Of a stretch of 32,794 nt of DNA, positions 16,526 through 24,237 are shown in pieces. This DNA is from Vibrio mimicus CAIM 602 (GTDB taxonomy: Bacteria; Pseudomonadota; Gammaproteobacteria; Enterobacterales; Vibrionaceae): NCBI RefSeq assembly GCF_000338875.1, contig NZ_AOMO01000019.1, positions 1 to 32,794 of the forward strand, in the 5' to 3' direction. Positions within the stretch are counted from its first letter, which is position 1. Each line of letters opens with the position of its first letter. The notes below the pieces were generated by a model. The model saw only the letters and a program-made list of their open reading frames with translations, did no database searches and was not told the DNA's origin. A program made the translations under genes and the position numbers.

Positions 16526-17356
16526 TTACGATGCAGTAGAAAATCGCCGCTTATATTGCGAAGGGGAAATACCATGCAGTCGTGAGAAAGTATGAGCGAA
16601 AGTGCTTTGATTAGAAAACCCTGTCAGCTCCGCAATCTGGCCCAAATTGAGTCGCCCTTGTTCAATCAGCTTTTTCGCCATATCGACGCGTTTATTCAAC
16701 ACATATTGATGCGGCGTGAGCCCCATCTGCTCTTTAAACAGCGCGTGGAATTGGCTTTCACTTAAGAACACGCACCCCGCCAATTGTGCAACGGAAATAC
16801 GATGCGCTAAGTGCTGCTCGATATAGCGATCCACCACTTCCATATCAAAACGGGATTCTTTGTGGGCACTGGCAAGCGCACTGATGTGACGCTGCAAAAG
16901 TGCCACCACCGTATCGTTACAAGCTCGGCCAAGTAGAAGATCGTCAGGACTGGCTTGCATCTCCTGCACCAGCATTTGGATCAAACGTTGGATCTGACCA
17001 TCCAGTTGAAAATAGACATCACCGACCGCGAGTTCATTCAGTTTACGCAGCAGTAGCGGGTCATCATCACTCGGCATAGGCATATTTAACACCAGAATAT
17101 CCGATTGTCCGACTACGCCACCAAACGCGTGATCTGAGCCCGAAGTCACGACACACCCCTGCCCCGGGCCAACAATATTGCCGATGCCACGCACTTCAAA
17201 TTCTGCTTGGCCTTTTAAACCAATCACAATTTGCGTGTAACTATGATCATGGCAAGCCATGTGCGAAGGCAAAGTGATCAGCTCTGCCGGCTTAGGCGAC
17301 AAAACTTTGGCAATTTGGGGACTATTGGCCACATCAAAAGCATGCGATTGAGCCAT
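16526..17356 (-). CDS. AraC-family regulator, probable PutR
   Basis: This 276-residue protein has an N-terminal cupin sensor domain (about 20-110, with PSHMACHDHSYTQIVIGL giving cupin histidines) and a C-terminal double helix-turn-helix (about 175-275, with ISVAQLAGCVFLSESQFHALF and the closing LTGFSNQSTFAHTFSRLHG written here as markers). I prefer the ATG at 17354-17356, which follows GAGG by 5 nt; an in-frame ATG at 17389 adds 11 residues but has no ribosome site. It lies directly upstream of putA on the same strand. An AraC-type activator called PutR controls the put operon of V. vulnificus, so this is the likely orthologue; equivalence is inferred from position and family. Confidence 0.85.
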   Translation of the reverse strand: MAQSHAFDVANSPQIAKVLSPKPAELITLPSHMACHDHSYTQIVIGLKGQAEFEVRGIGNIVGPGQGCVVTSGSDHAFGGVVGQSDILVLNMPMPSDDDPLLLRKLNELAVGDVYFQLDGQIQRLIQMLVQEMQASPDDLLLGRACNDTVVALLQRHISALASAHKESRFDMEVVDRYIEQHLAHRISVAQLAGCVFLSESQFHALFKEQMGLTPHQYVLNKRVDMAKKLIEQGRLNLGQIAELTGFSNQSTFAHTFSRLHGISPSQYKRRFSTAS

Positions 17357-17782
17357 TTCAACCTCACAAGGTGGTGTTTGCGCGGCCATGGTATACCAAA
17401 TCGTCTCAAAACGAAATCACTCCCATTTAGCGAATGTTAATAACCAATTACACACATATTGGTACAAAAACTTGGCTGCAATTGGGTTAGATTCTCATCT
17501 CGGAACAATGATCAAGTGCACATAAATTACGGTCAATGTGTACTCAATTTAAAAACGTTAAAGTAGATCAGAAAACTCAGCTTGCATATTTCTCGAATCT
17601 GCCCAAAATGAAAATGCTTAGATCTAAAGTTCAAAAAATCAGTCACCTAATGCACGGATTGGTGATTATTTTCGACTAAGCGGAATAAAATTTGCATTAA
17701 ATAATTCAGCTATCTACAAAGCTGTCAAAAGTTTGTCTTTCCCACTTTTTTGTGGCTAAACGTAAATGTGTTGCAGGGACCT
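17357..17782. other. Divergent intergenic region, AraC-type gene / PEGA gene
   Basis: This 426-bp, AT-rich region contains the promoters of both flanking genes. It holds the dyad CCAAT-N9-ATTGG (17444-17462), TTGGTACAAAA (17459-17469, matching the site before putA) and the operator-like palindrome at 17711-17730. No gene or structured RNA was recognised. Confidence 0.45.
17711..17730. promoter_or_regulatory. Operator-like site, copy 1, upstream of the first PEGA gene
   Basis: TATCTACA-AAGC-TGTCAAAA: the left half is the exact reverse complement of TGTAGATA, the right half of copy 2 at 18920-18939, and the central AAGC is the same. The combined consensus TATCTACA-N4-TGTAGATA is a dyad typical of a dimeric regulator. 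It lies 53 nt before the start codon. Confidence 0.45.
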
Positions 17783-18889
17783 ATGATTAAATGTCGCATC
17801 CCAGCGCTATTGCTTGCGCTATCCCCTTTATGGGTATCTGCATCGGTGTACGCAGAGGAGGTCACTCAAGCTGACCCCGTTGCAACTATCGATGAGAAAT
17901 TAAGTAACAAACAAAACGAAATCAACGCGATTCTCACCGACTACGAGGTTGAGGGCGGTAAACTGCAACAATTGAAAAATGAGCAGAACCGATTAAAACG
18001 CGAAGGCGAAGAGTTAGACGCCAAGCGCAACCGAGCTAAGTCAGAGTTGGACAAACAGTATACTCGTCTTCTTGAAGATCCAGATACTGACCTAGTCACC
18101 TTTCAAAAACGCTACCAAGAAGCGTGGAATGCGCTGAAGGGTAACCAATCGCAAAAGCTCGATACTGAACAAGCTGTGACTGAAGTTGAAATGCGTCTTT
18201 CGCAAATCAAACAGAAGCAAGCGCGTTTGAATACTGAGCTAACCAATTTGGAAGAAGCCAAAATTGAAGCACGAGTGAAGCGTTTAGCCGCTGAACTGCG
18301 CGAAAGTGATGTGCTGGAAACCAGTTTCAAAACGACCTGTTCAACCACTATGACGTTGGGTGAATGTGCCAACCAAGGGCAATACCTCACCAAACAAAAA
18401 GCGGTCAAAACATTCCGTGAGAAGCTGATCAATGATTTGACCGAATCTGTGATTGCCAAACAAAACCTAAAAGGTGTTGAACTCAACATTCACGTTCAAG
18501 AAAGCCAGATGATCCGTTCAGGTTTCGAAGGTAACAACGAGTATTTCACTCAGATGCAAGCTCAGTTACAAGCTAAACCTGACGCAGTAGCCGCCTGTAA
18601 ACTACTTAACGTAGAAACACGTTACTGTTTGAAAGGTGATGCTGAGCAACCTGCGCCTAAAAAGCAAGATAAGCAATGGGCAAACGTAACCGTGCGTTCA
18701 GATCAATACAATGATTCTGTGACCATCAATGGCATCAACTACGGCAGCACTCCAGTTGAATTAGTGTTACCAGCAGGTCGTCATCAAGTGACCGTATCGA
18801 AAGAAGGATACGAGACCTACAATCGTGTAATTACGGTTAACGGTCACGACACGGTATGGGTCAAACTCAGACCAAACAAAGACAGCTAA
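17783..18889 (+). CDS. Exported coiled-coil protein with C-terminal PEGA domain
   Basis: This is a 368-residue protein. The start is the ATG at 17783, preceded by CAGGGA, because it opens the signal peptide MIKCRIPALLLALSP (cleavage near SVYA-EE, residue 25). After this come a long charged coiled coil (about 30-185), a middle region with four cysteines suited to two disulfides (CSTTMTLGEC near 186-195 and CKLLNVETRYC near 273-283), and a C-terminal PEGA domain (about 300-365, with INGINYGSTPVELVLPAGRH). PEGA domains are beta-sandwich modules of surface or periplasmic proteins. No catalytic motif is present. The next gene is a paralogue with the same layout plus an extra domain, so the pair arose by duplication. 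The function is unknown; a periplasmic or envelope scaffold is a guess. Confidence 0.8.
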   Translation: MIKCRIPALLLALSPLWVSASVYAEEVTQADPVATIDEKLSNKQNEINAILTDYEVEGGKLQQLKNEQNRLKREGEELDAKRNRAKSELDKQYTRLLEDPDTDLVTFQKRYQEAWNALKGNQSQKLDTEQAVTEVEMRLSQIKQKQARLNTELTNLEEAKIEARVKRLAAELRESDVLETSFKTTCSTTMTLGECANQGQYLTKQKAVKTFREKLINDLTESVIAKQNLKGVELNIHVQESQMIRSGFEGNNEYFTQMQAQLQAKPDAVAACKLLNVETRYCLKGDAEQPAPKKQDKQWANVTVRSDQYNDSVTINGINYGSTPVELVLPAGRHQVTVSKEGYETYNRVITVNGHDTVWVKLRPNKDS

Positions 18890-18919
18890 CGGCATAAAAA
18901 TCGAACGATTTTTTGTCTG

Positions 18920-18939
18920 AATTCACAAAGCTGTAGATA
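18920..18939. promoter_or_regulatory. Operator-like site, copy 2, upstream of the second PEGA gene
   Basis: AATTCACA-AAGC-TGTAGATA shares the 10-mer ACAAAGCTGT with copy 1 at 17711-17730 and supplies the perfect right half of the dyad. It lies 109 nt before the next gene, overlapping the base of the long hairpin that follows. Confidence 0.45.
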
Positions 18940-18995
18940 AAACGCCATTTTGTCACTAAGTTATTGAAAGATGACTTCTGACAAAATGGCGTTTT
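18939..18995 (+). terminator. Long-stem terminator of the first PEGA gene
   Basis: AAAACGCCATTTTGTCA (18939-18955) is perfectly complementary to TGACAAAATGGCGTTTT (18979-18995), a 17-bp stem with a 23-nt loop, ending in TTTTCGTTT. It acts most simply as a terminator 50 nt past the stop. The loop segment CTAAGTTAT (18956-18964) can also pair with ATAACTTAG at 19010-19018. Confidence 0.7.
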
Positions 18996-19048
18996 CGTTT
19001 AGAATGTTCATAACTTAGACTTAATTTCCTAACTTGAAGTAGACCACC

Positions 19049-20866
19049 ATGCGACAAGGGATTCCCGCTCTATTAATAGCACTTTCACCTTGCTTGATGG
19101 CAGCACCGGTGCTAGCAGAGGAAGTAGCCTCCTCTGTTCTTGCCATTGATGATGCGCTATTTGGCAAACATACCGAGCTGCAAAATGCTACGGATGCCAC
19201 CAAGCTTCAGAAAGCGGCCGTCGATAATCAACAATCCGAGCTGAATCGACTGACTCAGCAAGCCAAAGCATTGGATACCGCGCTGAAAAACGCCAAAACC
19301 AATCTTGAGCGTGATTATCAGAAAATGATTGATGAGCCGGATCTGGATATCCAGCCATCTCAAAACGCTTATCAAGCTGCATGGGCTGAGGTCAAACAAA
19401 ACCAAGTGGCTCGTTTGGATGCCGAGCAAAAGCTGCAAGAGATGCAAACAGCGTTGGCACAATACCAAGCACAGCAGCAGACCATAGAACAGAGCATTGC
19501 TTTACTCCAACAAGATAAAATGCGCGCACGGGTGGATAGACTGCGCGAGGAGTTGCAACGTGTTGGTGAGCAAAAAGTCAGTTTTACCAACGTATGTAAT
19601 GCGGATATGACGTTTGCTCAATGTAGCAAGCAAACCAACGATCTTGCTCTGCAGAAAGCGGTTAACCAGTTCCAACTGTGGCTGGTGGATGAGAGCAGCG
19701 AATCCAATGTCATCAAACCACAGCTTAACAATGTTTCCCTGAACATCCATGTACTGAAACACGCGGTGTTGGATTCTGGTTTCTATGATGGCATGCGCTT
19801 TAGAAGCATTGTGAATGCTCAACTTGAAGCCCGCCCTGCGGAAAATGCCCCTTGTAAACTGTTGAATATTGATTCGCAGTACTGCTTTGCACCCGGTCAA
19901 GGGCAACTAGATCAGCAGCAACAAGAAATCGCATGGATCAGTCTTTCACTGCGCTCTAATCAGCATGGTGATCGTGTGACTGTGGACGGCGTAAACTATG
20001 GCAGCACTCCTGTAGAAGTCATGCTCCCTGTTGGCAAACACTTGGTACAAATTGAGAAAGAAGGATTCCGTTCTTTCCAACAAGAAGTGAACATCACTTC
20101 TGATCAAACTTTACGGGTCAATTTACACGAAAAAACCAACCCACTTCGTACTGGGGCTAAGTTTGCAGACTCGCTCAAAGGTAAGGTTCCTATCCCTGAA
20201 GTCATCACCATCACACCAGGGCAGTACTTCTTAGGTGAGAATGCATCGAAGCAGTACAACCTTGATCATGCTTTCGCATTGAGTGCCACTCCAGTGACTG
20301 TCGCCCAGTTCGAAGCATTCGTGAATCAGTCCAATTATCAAACCGATGCAGAGCTGAAAAAGTTGTGTATCTCCGTTGATGAATCCGAAGTTGCTCCTGT
20401 TTCTGACAGCTACTGGCGTAACCCAGGTTTCAAACAAGGTAAAGAATCACCTGTAGTATGCATCAGCCAAAACGATGCTAAAGCCTATGCTCGCTGGCTC
20501 TCAAAACAAACGGGCTTCAAATATCGTCTGCCTACAGAAGAAGAGTGGGAAATCGCCGCGCGAGCAGGCAGCAAGACCGACTACTGGTGGGGCAAAAAAT
20601 TTGGTGCAGGTAAAGCCAACACTGGCTGGGGCGGCACCACTTGGTCAAATAAGAGCACGTCTCCTGTCAAAGCCTTCGCGCCTAACGCACTGGGCTTCTA
20701 TGACATGGTTGGTAACGTTTGGGAATGGACAGGCGATTCGCGTGGACTAGCCAAAGGCGGCGCTTGGAGCTTCTCACCAGAAATGGCTAAAGCTTACAGT
20801 GAGCTCTTTGTAAGCCCGACCACGGCAGCCAATTACGTCGGTTTCCGTGTATTGCGAGAATTGTAA
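19049..20866 (+). CDS. Exported coiled-coil/PEGA protein with SUMF1 (FGE-like) domain
   Basis: This 605-residue paralogue of the preceding gene has a signal peptide (1-23, MRQGIPALLIALSP... VLA-EE), a coiled coil (about 35-175), the same cysteine pairs (C183/C192, C269/C279), a PEGA domain (about 295-360, with VDGVNYGSTPVEVMLPVGKH) and an added C-terminal formylglycine-generating-enzyme/SUMF1 fold (about 385-605). The last shows RLPTEEEWEIAARAG (493-507), NALGFYDMVGNVWEWTGD (546-563) and GFRVLREL at the end. The copper-binding cysteine pair of true FGE is not seen near GLAKGGAWS, so sulfatase activation is unlikely; a lectin-like or binding role is more likely. It probably sits in the periplasm or at the surface. 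It ends 24 nt before the VqmA operator hairpin, which may also stop its transcript. Confidence 0.82.
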   Translation: MRQGIPALLIALSPCLMAAPVLAEEVASSVLAIDDALFGKHTELQNATDATKLQKAAVDNQQSELNRLTQQAKALDTALKNAKTNLERDYQKMIDEPDLDIQPSQNAYQAAWAEVKQNQVARLDAEQKLQEMQTALAQYQAQQQTIEQSIALLQQDKMRARVDRLREELQRVGEQKVSFTNVCNADMTFAQCSKQTNDLALQKAVNQFQLWLVDESSESNVIKPQLNNVSLNIHVLKHAVLDSGFYDGMRFRSIVNAQLEARPAENAPCKLLNIDSQYCFAPGQGQLDQQQQEIAWISLSLRSNQHGDRVTVDGVNYGSTPVEVMLPVGKHLVQIEKEGFRSFQQEVNITSDQTLRVNLHEKTNPLRTGAKFADSLKGKVPIPEVITITPGQYFLGENASKQYNLDHAFALSATPVTVAQFEAFVNQSNYQTDAELKKLCISVDESEVAPVSDSYWRNPGFKQGKESPVVCISQNDAKAYARWLSKQTGFKYRLPTEEEWEIAARAGSKTDYWWGKKFGAGKANTGWGGTTWSNKSTSPVKAFAPNALGFYDMVGNVWEWTGDSRGLAKGGAWSFSPEMAKAYSELFVSPTTAANYVGFRVLREL

Positions 20867-20889
20867 CTTTCGCACTATAAATCATGCAC

Positions 20890-20912
20890 AAAGGGGGGGA
20901 TTTCCCCCCTTT
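20890..20912. promoter_or_regulatory. VqmA operator of vqmR, also terminator-like
   Basis: AAAGGGGGG (20890-20898) and CCCCCCTTT (20904-20912) are a perfect dyad around GATTT. It matches the G6-ATTT-C6 palindrome that I recall as the VqmA binding site in the V. cholerae vqmR promoter, but here there are seven G residues in the run (20893-20899). Followed by TTTTC, it could also terminate the upstream gene. Confidence 0.8.
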
Positions 20913-20954
20913 TCATTTGTACCCCGTTCGGTAAAGTATTGCTTAAGACATGAG

Positions 20955-21094
20955 TTGCATGACTGATGTCTGGTATCAACATGATACCTCTGTGTTTTCA
21001 GCAGACCCTCGCTGAATCCATGGAACCTCTTCTACACGTCGACAAGATATGTTTCTTGTATTTGCGCCAGCCCGTCTTCAGGCTGGCTTTTTTT
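20955..21094 (+). ncRNA. vqmR: VqmR small regulatory RNA
   Basis: The position between the VqmA operator and vqmA, the size (about 140 nt) and the strong terminator identify VqmR, a Hfq-dependent sRNA that represses vpsT and other targets in V. cholerae when VqmA binds DPO. Visible structure: a 5' hairpin GGTATCA-ACA-TGATACC (20972-20988), then a single-stranded stretch 20989-21065 expected to hold the target-pairing regions, then the terminator. The 3' end is set by the terminator; the 5' end is estimated from the published length, so it may be off by several bases. A -10-like TTAAGA is at 20943-20948, and no good -35 is seen, as expected for an activator-dependent promoter. Confidence 0.88.
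21066..21094 (+). terminator. Rho-independent terminator of vqmR
   Basis: GCCAGCC (21066-21072) pairs with GGCTGGC (21081-21087), loop of 8, followed by seven T (21088-21094). Confidence 0.95.
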
Positions 21095-21159
21095 CGTCCA
21101 AACGGCCGCAAACTGGGCGAGATTAGCTTACAAGCCATCATGCTCTTGGTATCATATCG

Positions 21160-21177
21160 CCGCTTTTCCAGCGGAGG
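21160..21177 (+). promoter_or_regulatory. vqmA ribosome binding site overlapped by a small hairpin
   Basis: CCGCT (21160-21164) pairs with AGCGG (21170-21174). The last two G are the first bases of the GGAGG Shine-Dalgarno (21173-21177), which lies 7 nt before the GTG start and decides that start. Confidence 0.55.
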
Positions 21178-21184
21178 ATACGGC

Positions 21185-21898
21185 GTGTCTAACCATCTGA
21201 CATCAGAGCAGATTTCTCTATTCAAACAACTCCCCGGTTATTGGGGCTGTAAAGACCTCAATTCTGTTTTCGTTTATGCCAACCAAGCCTATGGTCAGTT
21301 GATTGGGGTAGCAAGCGAAGAAGATTGTATCGGACGCACCGATTTCGAGATGCCAAGCCCAACCGCTGCCTGCGCAGCGGATTTTCAGCAGCAAGACCGT
21401 TACGTGATTGAAACAGGTCAATCAGTGAAGGTGCTCGATATCCATCCTTATCCGGATGGCCACTGGCATGCGCATATCTTTACCAAAACACCTTGGCGAG
21501 ATACTCATGGCAATATTCAAGGGACCATTTTCTTCGGTCAAGATTTAACTGACACCGCCATTCTAGAAGTGGGACACTGGGTATGCCGCGCGACAGGCTT
21601 ATCCACCTCAACAACCTTCAAAACGATTACGGATGGAGCAGATTTAAAACTCACTGCACGTGAGTCAGAAGTGTTGTTTCTGCTGCTTTATGGCAAAAAA
21701 CCGCAGCACATTGCACGGGTGATGGGTATTTCAATAAAAACGGTTGAAGGGTATGAAGCAAAATTGCGCAGTAAATTTGGCGCGTTGAGTAAAGATCAAC
21801 TGATTGATTTAGCGCTCGATCGCGGTTTTGGTTCTGTGATTCCCAAAACCTTACTGAAGAAACAACTTTCGGTAGTCTTAAGCGATCACACCATGTAA
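21185..21898 (+). CDS. vqmA: Quorum-sensing receptor/regulator VqmA
   Basis: This is a 237-residue PAS plus LuxR-type regulator that binds the autoinducer DPO and activates vqmR. The start is the GTG at 21185, after GGAGG with a 7-nt spacer. With this start the numbering agrees with what I recall for V. cholerae VqmA: DPO-pocket residues Phe67, Phe99 and Lys101 and the redox cysteines Cys48, Cys63 and Cys134 all fall in place. The PAS domain spans about residues 15-125. The DNA-binding domain is about 155-215, with LTARESEVLFLLLYGKKP and the recognition helix near Lys185 (ISIKTVEGYEAKL). The sequence differs by several residues from the V. cholerae El Tor protein as I remember it, and the C-terminus stops at SDHTM, which suggests a related species or divergent strain. 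It is downstream of VqmR on the same strand. Confidence 0.95.
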   Translation: MSNHLTSEQISLFKQLPGYWGCKDLNSVFVYANQAYGQLIGVASEEDCIGRTDFEMPSPTAACAADFQQQDRYVIETGQSVKVLDIHPYPDGHWHAHIFTKTPWRDTHGNIQGTIFFGQDLTDTAILEVGHWVCRATGLSTSTTFKTITDGADLKLTARESEVLFLLLYGKKPQHIARVMGISIKTVEGYEAKLRSKFGALSKDQLIDLALDRGFGSVIPKTLLKKQLSVVLSDHTM

Positions 21899-21918
21899 GT
21901 CTCTGGGTCGCCACGATT

Positions 21919-21957
21919 CTTGAAGTTGCAGCGAGCAATTGTTGCTGCAACTTCAAG
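21919..21957. terminator. Long inverted repeat between convergent vqmA and pdxH
   Basis: CTTGAAGTTGCAGC (21919-21932) and GCTGCAACTTCAAG (21944-21957) are a perfect 14-bp stem with an 11-nt loop. There is no clear U-tract on either side, but the place between converging genes fits a shared terminator or an intergenic palindromic repeat. Confidence 0.6.
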
Positions 21958-21979
21958 CTTAGTAATTCAGGTTCTTAGC

Positions 21980-22615
21980 CTATGGTGCCAAACGATCCAC
22001 TAGCCAAGCATTTCCTTCGCGGGAGTAAAGGAAACGGTCATGCAGTCGGTGCTCACCACCTTGCCAGAATTCAATACTTTCCGGCTTAATTCGGTAGCCG
22101 CCCCAAAAACTCGGAACAGGGATTTCACCGTTAGCAAACTTCTGTTTTAGCTCAAGATATTTCCCTTCCAACACACCACGTGCAGAAATTCGGCTACTTT
22201 GGTGGCTGGCAATCGCCGCAATTTGGCTCTCTTTCGGGCGAGACATGAAATATTTCATGTTTTCCAACGCAGTCAGCTTTTCCGCCACACCTGTGATGTG
22301 TACTTGGCGCTCAAGTGGATGCCAAGGGAAATGAAGGCTGATTTTGTTGTTGTGGGCAATGTGCTGCGCCTTACGACTACCTAAGTTGGTGTAAAACACA
22401 AAACCTGCATCATCCACATTCTTAAGTAGCACAATACGCTGAAAAGGTTGTCCATTCTCATCGACGGTCGCAACCGTCATCGCGGTAGGATCGGACAAGT
22501 TGGCATCAATCGCCTGCTGTAACCACAAGTTAAACTGATCAATCGGGTTGGCCTGTAAATCTTTTCTTCTTAGCCCACCATGAATGTACTCGCGGCGAAT
22601 ATCTGAAAGATCCAT
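21980..22615 (-). CDS. pdxH: Pyridoxamine/pyridoxine 5'-phosphate oxidase
   Basis: This 211-residue FMN enzyme makes pyridoxal 5'-phosphate from pyridoxamine or pyridoxine phosphate, with O2. It is the usual length. Family marks are the N-terminal [17 protein letters not shown], the FMN-binding RIVLLK and [11 protein letters not shown] segments (about 60-85), [10 protein letters not shown] (about 123-132), and the C-terminal [12 protein letters not shown] and [14 protein letters not shown] that line the active site. The ATG at 22613-22615 follows GGAGCAG at normal distance. It is a single gene, divergent from lapC across 222 bp. It is unrelated to the quorum-sensing or adhesion genes in function and simply lies between them. 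Confidence 0.97.
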   Translation of the reverse strand: MDLSDIRREYIHGGLRRKDLQANPIDQFNLWLQQAIDANLSDPTAMTVATVDENGQPFQRIVLLKNVDDAGFVFYTNLGSRKAQHIAHNNKISLHFPWHPLERQVHITGVAEKLTALENMKYFMSRPKESQIAAIASHQSSRISARGVLEGKYLELKQKFANGEIPVPSFWGGYRIKPESIEFWQGGEHRLHDRFLYSREGNAWLVDRLAP

Positions 22616-22837
22616 TTCTGCTCCTCACTTATTTTTGCCCGATTGTGCGCCTATCCCGCTGATAACTCAAGCGACCAAAGAAGTGCGAAGCCCTGCAAAA
22701 TAAGATCACAGATTCTAAAAATTGCGTAATTTATTAAAATGCTGAATAGGCCTTTCGCCCTAGATAGCATATCCTTAACAATTATTAGGCCGCATAATAA
22801 AATCAACCCATTAAATGGTGTGCAACAGGAACCACTC

Positions 22838-24229
22838 ATGAGCAACCGCAGTTATAACAAGCTCACAGCCGAAGAATTAGACTATGTGGACGACAAAACC
22901 GCCGCATTGTTACTCAACACCCCGCACAGCGCTCGAATAATCCTCTGGGTCATGGTGGCATTTTTCATTCTTGCTATTACTTGGGCTGCATGGGCGGAGA
23001 TAGATAAAGTCACCGTCGGCCAAGGTAAAGTGGTTCCCTCTTCACAAGTTCAAGTGATCCAAAACTTAGAAGGTGGATTGGTTAAACAAATTCTGGTGCG
23101 CGAAGGCGAACAAGTTCAGAAAGGGCAGCAGCTCATCCTGATCGATGATACTCGTTTTCGCTCCGATTTCCGTGAACGTGAACAGCAAGTAGCCAACTTA
23201 ACGGCCAGCGTATTACAGCTTTCGGCTTCTATTTCCAGCGTAATCATTAACGAGGATTTCGAGGAGAAAAACTGGACGAACAGCGTGCGCCTTGACTACA
23301 GCAAATTGGCTTTCCCACCAGTATTAAGCGATACACAACCTGAACTGGTTGACCGTCAGCGCGATCAATATCGCCAAGATCTGGACAATCTGCGTAACCA
23401 ACTGTCGGTTCTTTCTCAGCAGATCAAACAGAAGCAACAAGACCTGATTGAAGCGGAAGCGCGAGTAGTTAACCTTCGCCAAAGCTATAATTTTGCGAAA
23501 AAAGAGTTAGACATTACCGAGCCACTGGCCAATGAGGGGGTGGTTCCAAAAATTGAGCTACTCAAATTGCAACGCCAACTCAACGATACCCGTCGTGAGT
23601 TAACCTCTACCGAACTCAAGATTCCGGTGCTGAAAGCAGCCGTACGTGAAGCCCTGCTAAGCCGTATTAATGCGGCGCAAAAATTCCGTACCGAGCAGCA
23701 AGATAAACTCAACCAAGCGCAAGATAAGCTCTCAGCGCTAACAGAATCAGCCGTGGGGCTTGAAGACAAAGTAAACCGTACCGTAGTGGTTTCTCCGGTC
23801 ACTGGCACGGTAAAAACGCTTTATGTGAATACTGTAGGCGGAGTTATTCAACCGGGGATGAATATTATCGAAATCGTCCCAACCGAAGACACTTTGTTGG
23901 TTGAGGCTCAGATTGCTCCGCAAGACATCGCATTCTTACGTCCTGAATTACCGGCCATTGTGAAATTCACAGCCTATGATTTCACCCGATATGGTGGCCT
24001 AGAGGGGACCCTAGAGCACATCAGTGCGGATACCACTCAGGATGAAGAAGGCAACAGCTTTTATCTGGTTCGGGTACGAACCAAAGAGACGACGCTAGGC
24101 CACGATAAGAACTTACCTATCATCCCCGGGATGACTGCTTCGGTCGATATCATTACAGGTAAGAGAACCGTACTCGATTACCTGCTGAAACCGATCTTAA
24201 GTGCGCAGAATAATGCGCTGAGGGAATAA
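22838..24229 (+). CDS. lapC: LapC, membrane fusion protein of adhesin type I secretion
   Basis: This 463-residue HlyD-family adaptor links the LapB ABC transporter to an outer-membrane TolC-like channel. I chose the ATG at 22838 because CAGGA lies 7 nt upstream; the frame remains open further 5' but without a site. A short cytosolic tail is followed by one membrane helix (about 32-53). Next come a half lipoyl-like motif (about 62-103, VQVIQNLEGGLVKQILVREG), two long coiled-coil arms (about 110-330), the second lipoyl half with VSPVTGTVKTLYVNTVGG, and a C-terminal beta-barrel. It is the first gene of the lap unit, with the order C-G-D-B seen in V. cholerae. No outer-membrane lapE and no giant adhesin lie in the window, so they must be elsewhere. 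Confidence 0.92.
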   Translation: MSNRSYNKLTAEELDYVDDKTAALLLNTPHSARIILWVMVAFFILAITWAAWAEIDKVTVGQGKVVPSSQVQVIQNLEGGLVKQILVREGEQVQKGQQLILIDDTRFRSDFREREQQVANLTASVLQLSASISSVIINEDFEEKNWTNSVRLDYSKLAFPPVLSDTQPELVDRQRDQYRQDLDNLRNQLSVLSQQIKQKQQDLIEAEARVVNLRQSYNFAKKELDITEPLANEGVVPKIELLKLQRQLNDTRRELTSTELKIPVLKAAVREALLSRINAAQKFRTEQQDKLNQAQDKLSALTESAVGLEDKVNRTVVVSPVTGTVKTLYVNTVGGVIQPGMNIIEIVPTEDTLLVEAQIAPQDIAFLRPELPAIVKFTAYDFTRYGGLEGTLEHISADTTQDEEGNSFYLVRVRTKETTLGHDKNLPIIPGMTASVDIITGKRTVLDYLLKPILSAQNNALRE

Positions 24230-24237
24230 CCAGCATT

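Noticed and set aside
16449..16592. 47-codon plus-strand frame downstream of AGAGGG in the putA upstream region
   Set aside because: It overlaps the AraC-type gene on the other strand by 67 bp, the ribosome site is too close to the ATG, and the product has no recognisable feature.
20966..21184. Upstream extension of vqmA through the VqmR region
   Set aside because: The frame is open by chance across the sRNA and its terminator. The GTG at 21185 has GGAGG and gives residue numbering that agrees with known VqmA residues.
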